NCBI GenBank assembly: GCA_023423215.1
Contig: JAFAFZ010000002.1
Coordinates: 1 to 5,375, forward strand
From: Actinomycetes bacterium
GTDB taxonomy: Bacteria > Actinomycetota > Acidimicrobiia > Acidimicrobiales > Microtrichaceae
Direction of reading: 5' to 3'
DNA: 5,375 bases
Shown here piece by piece: positions 1 through 5,227 of the stretch. Below the pieces are notes generated by a model, which had not been told where the DNA came from, ran no database searches, and saw only the letters and a program-made list of their open reading frames with translations. The position numbers and the translations under genes were made by a program. Each line of letters begins with the position of its first letter. Position 1 is the first letter of the stretch.

Positions 1-1916
1 GCTCGGTGCAGCTCGGCGACGCGACGGTGTGCGTCACGGGTCGCTCGGCGATCGGCGGGCGTGAAGGTCTCGACGCGGTCCCGGCCCCGTTCCTTGGCCA
101 GGTACATCGCGGCGTCGGCCTCGCTGAGCAGCTCGTCGGGCCGCGAGTCCAGCCGGCCGAACGCCAGGCCGACGCTGGCCGACGGGTACGTCAGGTCCGA
201 CGCGCCCAGGTCGACGGCGCCGCGCAGTGACGCGACCACGCGCTGGGCCAGCTCGACGTGGTCCGAGGGGGTGGCCGGGTCCAGGCCCACGCAGAACTCG
301 TCGCCGCCGAAGCGGGTGACCAGACCGGCGTCGCCGACGGCGGCCTGGAGGCGCGCGGCGCTCTCGAGCAGGAGGCGGTCGCCGGCGGCGTGGCCGAGCG
401 AGTCGTTGACCAGCTTGAACTGGTCCAGGTCGATGAACATGGCGGCGACCGGTGCGTCGAGGCGAGCCGCGGACCCGACCTCGGTGAGGTGGTCGACCAG
501 CATCGCCCGGTTGCCCAGGCCCGTGAGCGCGTCGTGGGTCGCCAGGTGCTCGAGGCGCTCCTGGGCTGCGTGGTGCTCGGTCACGTCCTGGAGGATGGCG
601 ATGGTGTGCGCGCCGTCGCGCGAGGAGTCCAGGCGCGACACCGTGATCGACACGCGACGGGTGCCGCCGTCGACGTGCGGCACGGTCAGCTCCTGGGTGA
701 AGCGATCGATCTCGCCACCACGCAGCTGCGTCTGGAAGCGTTCGTGCGCAGCCATCTCGGTCGACGACATGAAACCGGCTGCCGGCAGCCCCTCGATGAG
801 CTCGCGCGGCCAGCCGAGCATCTCGCTGAGCGCCGGGTTGCACTCGACGACGACGCCATCGGCGTCCGCGATGGCGATGCCCATCGGCGCCGACAGGAAC
901 GCGGCGCGGAAGCGCTCGTCGCTCGCCTCGAGGGCCGCTAGCACGCTGCGGGAATCGCGGTAGGCGCAGGCCTGCTCGGCGACCACGGCGACGCCCGAGA
1001 CCACGACGAGCCAGGCGAAGACGCCGGACAGCTCGCCGGCGACGACCACGCGCACGGCGATCGCTCCGACCGCGACCGCGACGGCCAGGTAGATCGGGTG
1101 ACGACCGGCGAAGCGCGGAGGACCGGTGGGGCGGGCGCGCTCGACCCCGTCCGAGAGCGGGAGCGCCGCGGTGCTGGTCGAGAGCGAGGCGAAGCGGAGG
1201 AACGGCACGGCCGTGACCGTCGCGATGAGCACGAGCGACGCCTGGCCGAGCGGCGCCGAGAGCGTGTAGCGGTACGCACCCAGGGCGCTGCCCAGCGCGG
1301 TCAGCACGAGCCCACCGCAGAGCCAACGCAGCGGCGAGCCGGCCGGCTGGTGCGCCGCGCACATGACGACGACGCCGAGCACGGTGAGCTGCAGGGCGAG
1401 CAGCGCGATCGTCGGCACGAGCTGGCGGACGTGCCCACCGTCGATCGTGGGCGACCACGCGACCCACAGCGCGGTCATGCCGCACGTGGTCACGACGAGG
1501 GACTCGGCCAGCATCGAGGTCAGGCGCAGCGGGGGCCGCGCCTCGATGCACAGCAGGATCGTGCCGATCCCGCCGCAGAGCGAGAACAGGATGCTGCCCC
1601 GTGAGGTCCAGCCCGAGAGCGAGGCGGGCAGGTAGGTCGCGGCGACCGCGAGCATGGCCGGCCGCCCGAGCGCCCACGCGAACAGGAACAGCCACGCCAC
1701 CCGCCGCGAGCGGGTCCAGTTGCGCCAGCCGAAGTAGGCGAGGGCGACCGCGGTGCCGGCGAGCGCCGCCAGGGCGACCGCCTCGATCGGTCCGCCCACG
1801 AACGCCGCCAGCGTGGGCAGGGCGACGAGCGCGACGGCACCCACCCAGAGCAGGGTGTGGTGCGACGGCGAGCGGCGTGAACTCGTTGACACATCCGTCA
1901 GTGTGTCGGCGTTCAC
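1..1916 (-). CDS. Membrane PAS-GGDEF diguanylate cyclase, probably continuing into EAL (3' end beyond the window)
   Basis: Makes (and, if an EAL domain follows, may also break) the second messenger c-di-GMP at the membrane. From a GTG at 1916 the frame stays open for 638 codons to the left edge. Residues about 22-317 hold roughly ten hydrophobic segments. Residues about 330-445 look like a PAS sensor (ERFRAAF, then PMGIAIADADG and NPALSEMLGW). The GGDEF domain spans about 455-615, with DALTGLGNR (462-470), FIDLDQFK (494-501), NDSLGH (504-509), an intact GGDEF (537-541) and AAMYLAK (602-608), so cyclase activity is expected. The product-inhibition RxxD site before GGDEF is absent (GDAG there). 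After the GGDEF domain a charged helix-like stretch runs off the edge, as linkers into EAL domains do; that part is inferred. No clear ribosome binding site is seen; a second GTG at 1892 is an alternative start. The gene begins 60 nt after the SDR stop on the same strand. The sensed ligand is unknown. Confidence 0.9.
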   Translation of the reverse strand, partial: MNADTLTDVSTSSRRSPSHHTLLWVGAVALVALPTLAAFVGGPIEAVALAALAGTAVALAYFGWRNWTRSRRVAWLFLFAWALGRPAMLAVAATYLPASLSGWTSRGSILFSLCGGIGTILLCIEARPPLRLTSMLAESLVVTTCGMTALWVAWSPTIDGGHVRQLVPTIALLALQLTVLGVVVMCAAHQPAGSPLRWLCGGLVLTALGSALGAYRYTLSAPLGQASLVLIATVTAVPFLRFASLSTSTAALPLSDGVERARPTGPPRFAGRHPIYLAVAVAVGAIAVRVVVAGELSGVFAWLVVVSGVAVVAEQACAYRDSRSVLAALEASDERFRAAFLSAPMGIAIADADGVVVECNPALSEMLGWPRELIEGLPAAGFMSSTEMAAHERFQTQLRGGEIDRFTQELTVPHVDGGTRRVSITVSRLDSSRDGAHTIAILQDVTEHHAAQERLEHLATHDALTGLGNRAMLVDHLTEVGSAARLDAPVAAMFIDLDQFKLVNDSLGHAAGDRLLLESAARLQAAVGDAGLVTRFGGDEFCVGLDPATPSDHVELAQRVVASLRGAVDLGASDLTYPSASVGLAFGRLDSRPDELLSEADAAMYLAKERGRDRVETFTPADRRATRDAHRRVAELHR

Positions 1917-1943
1917 ATCGAAAGCAACGAGGTGCGCTGAATC

Positions 1944-1957
1944 GGGCCGAACGGCCC
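1944..1957. repeat. Short GC hairpin between the SDR and cyclase genes
   Basis: GGGCC (1944-1948) and GGCCC (1953-1957) flank a four-base loop in the 60-nt gap between the SDR stop and the cyclase start. No T-run follows on the minus strand, so I do not call it a terminator. It could be a weak attenuating or RNA-stability hairpin, or chance in GC-rich DNA. Confidence 0.2.
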
Positions 1958-1976
1958 ATGCGCGGGCCCGGGTCCG

Positions 1977-2762
1977 TCAGCGGGCGGTCCAGCCCCCGTC
2001 CACCGTCAGCACCTGGCCGGTGACGTAGCTCGACGCCTCGCTCGCCAGGAACAGCAGCGCGCCGTCGAGCTCGTCAGGACGACCGGGCCGACCCATCGGC
2101 GTGTTGCGGACGACGAACTGCGCACCGCCCTCGTCGTCGAACATCTCGGCCTGGGTCATCTCGGACGGGAACCACCCGGGAGCGATCGCGTTGACGCGCA
2201 CGCCCTTGCGGCCCCACTCGCAGCCGAGCTGGCGCGTCATGTTCACGACCGCGCCCTTCGAGGTCGTGTAGCTCACGTCCTTCATCGGCGAGGCGGCGAC
2301 CAGGCCGAGGATCGACGCGACGTTCACGATGCTCCCCCGTCCCGCCGCGAGCATGTGGCGGCCGCAGAGCTGCGACAGGTGGAACGGTGCGACGAGGTTG
2401 ATGCCGAGCACCGAGTCGAAGCGCTCGAGCGTCTCGGCCTCGGCCGGCACGGGCGTGCTGCTGCCCGCGTTGTTCACCAGCACGTCGATGCGGCCGGCGA
2501 CGCCGAGGGCCGTCTCGACGAGCCGCTCGCGGTCGCCCTCGACCAGCAGGTCGGCGGGCACCGCGACCACACGATCGCCCAGTTCGGCGGCCAGCTGCTC
2601 GAGGCGGTCGACGCGACGTGCAGCGATGACGACGGTGGCGCCGGCCGCGTGCAGCACGCGGGCGAAGCGGTCGCCGAGCCCCGAGGAGGCGCCGGTGACG
2701 ACGGCGACGGCCCCGTCGAGCCGGAACAGCCCGTCGATCGTGGTGCCGGCCGGCTCGCTCAC
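1977..2762 (-). CDS. Short-chain dehydrogenase/reductase (SDR), classical type
   Basis: A 261-residue NAD(P)-dependent oxidoreductase of normal length for a classical SDR, cytosolic (no signal or membrane segment). The Rossmann cofactor motif TGASSGLG is at residues 23-30, the structural NNAG at 97-100, and the catalytic set is Asn122, Ser150, Tyr165 and Lys169 (YTTSK). Ser150 lies 15 residues before Tyr165 rather than the usual 13, which suggests a two-residue insertion in that loop. Arginines 49-50 at the end of the second beta strand favour NADPH over NADH (inference from the family). The C-terminus has the usual SSYVTGQVLTVDGG segment. The substrate cannot be read from sequence. I chose the GTG at 2762 because the first strand of the fold begins right after it and because it overlaps the upstream transpeptidase stop as GTGA, a usual sign of translational coupling. 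The frame stays open further upstream, but that part is the transpeptidase gene read out of frame. Confidence 0.92.
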   Translation of the reverse strand: MSEPAGTTIDGLFRLDGAVAVVTGASSGLGDRFARVLHAAGATVVIAARRVDRLEQLAAELGDRVVAVPADLLVEGDRERLVETALGVAGRIDVLVNNAGSSTPVPAEAETLERFDSVLGINLVAPFHLSQLCGRHMLAAGRGSIVNVASILGLVAASPMKDVSYTTSKGAVVNMTRQLGCEWGRKGVRVNAIAPGWFPSEMTQAEMFDDEGGAQFVVRNTPMGRPGRPDELDGALLFLASEASSYVTGQVLTVDGGWTAR

Positions 2763-3262
2763 TTGACGACGACGACCTGGGTCCCGACGTGGGCCCAGTC
2801 CCACAGCGCCGCGGCGTCGCCGTAGCGCTGGCGGATGCAGCCCGCCGACTGCGGGGTGCCCAGCGCGTCCTCGCCCTGGAGCGGCTGGCCGCGACGGTTC
2901 ACGGGGATGGAGTGGAACCCGATCGCGGCGGAGTGGCCCCAGGTGAAGCGGATCATGAACTCCATGCGAGAGCCGCCGTCGAGCGAGGTCGTGTAGCGGC
3001 TCTTCGAGAACACGTGGTAGGTCCCGAGGTCGGGCGTCCCGGCGCGTCCCGAGACGAGGTAGGTGTTGCTGACGAACCCGTCCTCCTCGACCCACCACAC
3101 ACGCTGCTGGCCGACCGAGAACACGACACGTCGCCCCGCGCCCGAGTCGCCGGGCAGCGGCGTGCCGTCGTTCGCACCGGCGACGCCGGCGCCCATCAGT
3201 GTCGTGGCGAGCGCGATCACCACGACGACGACCAGGCGAACCGCCCGTGTGCACCACTTCAT
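2759..3262 (-). CDS. Secreted L,D-transpeptidase-like (YkuD-fold) enzyme
   Basis: A 167-residue exported protein predicted to act on peptidoglycan outside the membrane: YkuD-fold enzymes form 3-3 crosslinks or attach proteins through a cysteine thioester. Residues 1-30 form a signal peptide (Lys/Arg start, the hydrophobic run LVVVVVIALATTLMG, likely cleavage after Ala-Gly-Ala at 28-30). The mature part of about 137 residues is one catalytic domain: the strand FSVGQQRVWWVEE (48-60), the Gly-rich hairpin VSGRAGTPDLGTYHVF (70-85), His117 in GFHSIPV, and the nucleophile Cys142 in SAGCIR (139-144). Ala140 replaces the His of the common SHGC motif. No peptidoglycan-binding or Ig-like domain is present, so it is shorter than the mycobacterial Ldt enzymes. 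The ATG at 3262 is supported by AGGAGG nine bases upstream and by starting a good signal peptide; an upstream in-frame extension of 23 residues is unlikely. Its TGA overlaps the SDR start. It could be a hydrolytic or regulatory homologue rather than a crosslinker. Confidence 0.9.
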   Translation of the reverse strand: MKWCTRAVRLVVVVVIALATTLMGAGVAGANDGTPLPGDSGAGRRVVFSVGQQRVWWVEEDGFVSNTYLVSGRAGTPDLGTYHVFSKSRYTTSLDGGSRMEFMIRFTWGHSAAIGFHSIPVNRRGQPLQGEDALGTPQSAGCIRQRYGDAAALWDWAHVGTQVVVVK

Positions 3263-3271
3263 GCTTCCCAG

Positions 3272-3277
3272 CCTCCT
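3272..3277 (-). promoter_or_regulatory. Ribosome binding site of the L,D-transpeptidase gene
   Basis: On the minus strand AGGAGG ends nine bases before the ATG at 3262. It is the only strong Shine-Dalgarno site I see before any start in this window, and it fixes the start codon of the transpeptidase. Confidence 0.85.
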
Positions 3278-3300
3278 GGACGAGGGCGCTCGGCCCGCTG

Positions 3301-3319
3301 GTCGTGCTGCGGGCACGAC
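3301..3319. repeat. Perfect 7-bp inverted repeat upstream of the L,D-transpeptidase
   Basis: GTCGTGC (3301-3307) and GCACGAC (3313-3319) are exact reverse complements around a five-base centre. The repeat lies 84 nt after the csoR stop and 39 nt before the transpeptidase ATG, just downstream of a candidate -10 box. It could be an operator, a hairpin in the transpeptidase 5' leader, or a csoR terminator. There is no T-run, which makes the terminator reading the weakest. Confidence 0.5.
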
Positions 3320-3329
3320 ACGTGCAGGC

Positions 3330-3335
3330 ACTCTA
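3330..3335 (-). promoter_or_regulatory. Candidate -10 box for the L,D-transpeptidase operon
   Basis: The minus strand reads TAGAGT, matching the actinobacterial TANNNT pattern. A start about 7 bases on would give a leader of roughly 60 nt that contains the 3301-3319 inverted repeat and the AGGAGG site. No good -35 box is seen at 16-18 bp, so this is a weak call. Confidence 0.3.
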
Positions 3336-3402
3336 CGGGTCGGATCGTCCGCTCACGCAGTCCGCGACGACACGCTTCGGTGCCGGCCGAGCCAGGGCCT
3401 GG

Positions 3403-3684
3403 TCAGGACTTCACGAGGCGCCGGATGGCCTCGGTGGCCTCCTGCAGCTTCTCCTCGGCGTCGGATCCGCCCTCGGCGACCGCGTCGGCGACGCAGTGGT
3501 GCAGGTGGTCCTCCATCAGGCCGAGCGCGACGCCCTGCAGGGCGCGGGTGGCGGCCGAGATCTGCGTGAGGACGTCGATGCAGTAGGTGTCCTCGTCGAC
3601 CATGCGCTGGATGCCGCGCACCTGGCCCTCGATGCGGCGGAGCCGCTTCAGGTAGGCGTCCTTGTCCGAGCTGTAGCCGTGCAT
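3403..3684 (-). CDS. csoR: CsoR copper-sensing transcriptional repressor
   Basis: A 93-residue all-helical DNA-binding repressor of the CsoR/RcnR (DUF156) family, which binds operators as a tetramer and lets go when it binds Cu(I). The conserved start LKRLRRIEGQVRGIQRMV (12-29) is present. The copper ligands of the true CsoR branch are all there: Cys35 (in DTYCIDVL), His60 and Cys64 (in EDHLHHC), the Cys-His-Cys trio; Tyr34 precedes the first Cys. RcnR would have His in place of the second Cys, FrmR lacks it, and CstR has two Cys without the His. The C-terminus is a Glu/Lys-rich helix (EEKLQEATEAIRRLV). The ATG at 3684 gives full family length. It has no Shine-Dalgarno site but sits seven bases after a TAGACT -10 box, as in leaderless mRNAs. 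A CsoR-type operator lies just upstream, so autoregulation is likely. No copA, copZ or other copper gene is in the window, so its other targets lie elsewhere. Confidence 0.93.
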   Translation of the reverse strand: MHGYSSDKDAYLKRLRRIEGQVRGIQRMVDEDTYCIDVLTQISAATRALQGVALGLMEDHLHHCVADAVAEGGSDAEEKLQEATEAIRRLVKS

Positions 3685-3690
3685 GCCGCC

Positions 3691-3696
3691 AGTCTA
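3691..3696 (-). promoter_or_regulatory. csoR -10 box set for leaderless transcription
   Basis: TAGACT on the minus strand is followed by exactly six bases (GGCGGC) and then the csoR ATG at 3684. This is the ideal spacing for transcription to begin at the A of ATG. No Shine-Dalgarno site exists between them. The -35 region 16-18 bp upstream is poor in sequence and falls inside the CsoR operator. Confidence 0.6.
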
Positions 3697-3709
3697 CCCG
3701 ACGACGTCC

Positions 3710-3726
3710 ATACCCTCATGGGGTAT
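3710..3726. promoter_or_regulatory. Candidate CsoR operator
   Basis: ATACCC (3710-3715) and GGGTAT (3721-3726) form a perfect six-base inverted repeat around TCATG. TACCC...GGGTA repeats of this kind are typical of Cu(I)-CsoR operators. It lies 26 nt upstream of the csoR start and covers the csoR -35 region, so CsoR bound here would block RNA polymerase. The stop codon of the RNA methyltransferase gene (3716-3718) lies inside it, so the element is shared between coding end and promoter. Confidence 0.75.
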
Positions 3727-4369
3727 CGGTCGCCGTGGACGGCGGACCGAGGACGTGCGTGCGGATCCACGAGTGCATCGCGATGCCGGAGGCGACACCG
3801 GCGTTGATCGACCGGGTCGAGCCGAACATCGCGATCGAGCAGACCATCGAGCACGCGGCGCGAGCGGGCTCCGAGAGCCCGGGCCCCTCCTGCCCGAAGA
3901 CCAGGACGCAGCGCTCCGGCAGGCGCACGGACTCGAGCGGGACGGATCCTTCGAGGTTGTCGATCCCGACGACCTCGAGCCCGGAGCCGGTCGACCACTC
4001 GAGCAGGTCCTCGATCGTCGGGTGGTGCAGGACGTGCTGGTACCGGTCGGTGACCATGGCGCCGCGGCGGTTCCAGCGCCGGCGGCCGACGACGTGCACG
4101 GCCGCAGCACCGAACGCGTTCGCGTTCCGGACCACGGTGCCGATGTTCAGGTCGTGCGACCAGTTCTCGACCGCCACGTGGAACGGGAAGCGCGTGCGAT
4201 CCAGGTCCTCGACGATCGCCTCGACGCGCCAGTAGCGGTACCGGTCGACGACGTTGCGACGATCGCCGTGCTCGAGCAGCTCGGGGTCGAGCCGGTCGTC
4301 CTCGGGCCACGGACGTGGGTGCGGGCCGACGCCCACCTGCTCCTCCGGCGGCCCCGCGTTGTCCGTCAC
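3716..4369 (-). CDS. TrmH/SpoU-family RNA 2'-O-methyltransferase
   Basis: A 217-residue SAM-dependent ribose 2'-O-methyltransferase with the SPOUT trefoil-knot fold. Motif 1 is ENWSHDLNIGTVVRNANAFGA (68-88, cut here for length of match), with the likely catalytic Arg81 in NIGTVVR; motif 2 is LVFGQEGPGLS (156-166); motif 3 is STRSINAGVASGIAM (184-198). Motifs 2 and 3 form the knot that binds SAM. Residues 1-60 are polar, with many charges (ELLEHGDRRNVVDRYRYW), and may help contact RNA. Whether the target is tRNA Gm18, another tRNA position or 23S rRNA cannot be told from the sequence. I chose the GTG at 4369; a GTG at 4393 would add eight residues and abut the divergent gene. The frame stays open further upstream to about 5182 but has no recognisable protein there and crosses the chelatase gene. 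Its TGA falls in the csoR operator, 31 nt before csoR, so read-through into csoR is possible. Confidence 0.88.
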   Translation of the reverse strand: MTDNAGPPEEQVGVGPHPRPWPEDDRLDPELLEHGDRRNVVDRYRYWRVEAIVEDLDRTRFPFHVAVENWSHDLNIGTVVRNANAFGAAAVHVVGRRRWNRRGAMVTDRYQHVLHHPTIEDLLEWSTGSGLEVVGIDNLEGSVPLESVRLPERCVLVFGQEGPGLSEPARAACSMVCSIAMFGSTRSINAGVASGIAMHSWIRTHVLGPPSTATDTP

Positions 4370-4387
4370 GGTCGAGGACCGTACCGT
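4359..4387 (+). promoter_or_regulatory. Promoter of the CbiX-like gene, leaderless type
   Basis: TTGTCC (4359-4364) matches four of six bases of the TTGACA -35 consensus. Exactly 17 bp later TACCGT (4382-4387) fits the TANNNT -10 pattern. Six bases (CGGCAC) then separate it from the ATG at 4394, so the transcript would start at or next to the A of ATG. I see no Shine-Dalgarno site. Confidence 0.55.
4378..4383 (-). promoter_or_regulatory. Candidate -10 box of the RNA methyltransferase gene
   Basis: The minus strand reads TACGGT, again TANNNT, eight bases before the GTG at 4369. It shares two base pairs (4382-4383) with the plus-strand -10 box of the divergent chelatase gene. No good -35 box is seen on this strand, so it is the weaker of the pair. 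Confidence 0.4.
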
Positions 4388-4393
4388 CGGCAC

Positions 4394-4822
4394 ATGGCCG
4401 ACTCCCCCATCGAGGCGCCCGCGAGCGCAGACCTGCCGCAGCGTGTCGTGCTCCTGGTCGCCCACGGCAGCCGCAACCCCGACGCCGCCGCAGCCCACGA
4501 GGCGCTGTGCGCGCAGGTGCAGGCGCAGGTCGACGCCGGCGCCGGCGCCGAGGGTGCCGTGTTGTCGGTGCGGCCGGCGTACCTCGAGCTCACCGAGCCG
4601 TCGATCCCCGGCGCGATCGACGCCGCGATCGCCGAGGGCGCGACCGAGGTGCGACTGCTCCCCCACTTCCTCTCGCCCGGCAACCACGTGCAGGTCGACC
4701 TGCCCGCGCTCGTCGCCGAGGCGCGCACGCGACACCCCGGCGTGCCGATCGATCTGGCCGAGCACCTCGGCGCCGATCCCGGGCTGGTCTCGCTGCTCGC
4801 CACCCGCGTGCTGGCCGACTGA
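4394..4822 (+). CDS. Short CbiX/SirB-type tetrapyrrole chelatase (sirohydrochlorin chelatase family)
   Basis: A 142-residue single-domain member of the CbiX family, whose enzymes insert cobalt or iron into sirohydrochlorin for cobalamin, siroheme or related cofactors. The first strand and motif RVVLLVAHGSRNPDA (17-31) carries the likely metal-binding His24. LSVRPAYLELTEPSI (57-71) is the conserved middle segment. RLLPHFLSPGNHVQVDLP (87-104) carries His91 and His98, the usual second metal-site region. At about 140 residues it is the length of one half of the two-domain bacterial enzymes and of the archaeal CbiXs form, so it would be expected to work as a homodimer. The first 16 residues are a poorly conserved tail. 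The ATG at 4394 follows a TACCGT -10 box by six bases and suits a leaderless mRNA. No other cobalamin or siroheme gene is nearby, so iron versus cobalt cannot be decided. A hairpin follows 18 nt after the stop. Confidence 0.85.
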   Translation: MADSPIEAPASADLPQRVVLLVAHGSRNPDAAAAHEALCAQVQAQVDAGAGAEGAVLSVRPAYLELTEPSIPGAIDAAIAEGATEVRLLPHFLSPGNHVQVDLPALVAEARTRHPGVPIDLAEHLGADPGLVSLLATRVLAD

Positions 4823-4840
4823 GGCCGGAGAAGCCGAGTC

Positions 4841-4866
4841 GCCGCCCCGCTGCCCAGCGGGACGGT
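4841..4866 (+). terminator. Strong hairpin after the CbiX-like gene, candidate terminator
   Basis: CCCGCT (4846-4851) and AGCGGG (4856-4861) pair perfectly around the loop GCCC. After one C-A mismatch the stem continues with GCCG (4841-4844) and CGGT (4863-4866, one G-U pair). The hairpin starts 18 nt after the chelatase stop. No T-run follows, as is common in high-GC actinobacteria, so termination here is plausible but not proven. Confidence 0.5.
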
Positions 4867-4869
4867 CCG

Positions 4870-4903
4870 CGCGCCGGCTTGCGCCGAAAGGTGACGCGAC
4901 CAC
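4870..4903 (+). repeat. Repeat A, copy 1
   Basis: A 34-nt unit repeated at 4976-5009 with one mismatch (G at 4891, A at 4997). Its first 19 bases (4870-4888) recur exactly, inverted, at 5240-5258. It contains the small hairpin CGGC-TTGC-GCCG (4875-4886), which on the other strand is closed by a GCAA (GNRA-type) loop. Both direct copies are followed after a few bases by GCACCGACC. Confidence 0.85.
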
Positions 4904-4975
4904 GTTCGCGCACCGACCGCAGATCGGGCCGCACGCACACGGCGCTCGCCGCCCGCACCTCCGCCGGCAACCCCA

Positions 4976-5009
4976 CGCGCCGGCTTGCGCCGAAAGATGA
5001 CGCGACCAC
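4976..5009 (+). repeat. Repeat A, copy 2
   Basis: Same 34-nt unit as 4870-4903, offset by 106 nt, differing only at 4997. GCACCGACC follows at 5014-5022, matching the flank of copy 1 after a small indel, so the original duplicated unit was probably longer than 34 nt. Confidence 0.85.
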
Positions 5010-5048
5010 CGTCGCACCGACCACCCCGTCGCGTCGGATTCGCCCGAT

Positions 5049-5089
5049 GTAGGGCAGCTCTGGTCGATGGACGACCGCATCCGCCCTAC
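5049..5089. repeat. Two-stem hairpin (7-bp outer, 5-bp inner stem)
   Basis: GTAGGGC (5049-5055) pairs perfectly with GCCCTAC (5083-5089). Between them GGTCG (5062-5066) pairs perfectly with CGACC (5072-5076) around the loop ATGGA. The two stems are separated by a symmetric 6+6 internal loop. Right after it comes the small palindrome TTGC-AC-GCAA (5090-5099). It could be a structured RNA, a protein-binding palindrome or a terminator without a T-run. I recognise no known RNA family. Confidence 0.5.
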
Positions 5090-5104
5090 TTGCACGCAAT
5101 GACC

Positions 5105-5161
5105 GCGGCACCGTGTGCGGCGCGGACGCCCGTCGCCTGCATCACCGCGGCGAGCGCTGCC
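5105..5161 (+). repeat. Repeat B, copy 1
   Basis: Starts with GCGGCACCG (5105-5113), then a 5-base spacer, then GGCGCG and a 36-nt core (5126-5161) that recurs at 5260-5295 with one mismatch (5149 versus 5283). Similarity seems to fade out past the core through a CGCACC...GCGGTC stretch in both copies. Confidence 0.8.
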
Positions 5162-5227
5162 TCGCACCCAGCGGTCGGCCAACGACGCAGCCCACGGGAG
5201 GCGCGATCAGGCGGATCACGACCGACA

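Noticed and set aside
34..1959. A 641-codon open frame on the minus strand, out of phase with the cyclase
   Set aside because: It is an Arg/Pro/Gly-rich shadow. The cyclase motifs (DALTGLGNR, FIDLD, GGDEF) appear only in the phase starting at 1916.
2763..3257. N-terminal extension of the SDR frame upstream of 2762
   Set aside because: It is low-complexity Arg/Gly/Pro sequence overlapping the real transpeptidase gene; the SDR fold begins just after the GTG at 2762.
3392..3402. CCAGG-G-CCTGG palindrome just after csoR as a terminator
   Set aside because: The stem would close on a loop of one to three bases and no T-run follows; it is more likely chance in GC-rich DNA.
3403..3684. Reading the repressor as RcnR, FrmR or CstR
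   Set aside because: The Cys35-His60-Cys64 trio is that of Cu(I)-sensing CsoR. RcnR and FrmR lack the second Cys and CstR lacks the His.
4870..5009. CRISPR-like pair of direct repeats with a 72-nt gap
   Set aside because: There are only two direct copies, the third is inverted and partial, the spacing does not fit a regular array, and no cas genes are seen.
5049..5099. tRNA or known riboswitch in the two-stem hairpin
   Set aside because: There is no cloverleaf, no T-arm GTTCRANNC and no CCA-type acceptor pairing, and it matches no riboswitch consensus I know.
4394..5182. N-terminal extension of the RNA methyltransferase frame
   Set aside because: It crosses the chelatase gene and the repeats, has no recognisable domain, and the methyltransferase fold is complete from 4369.
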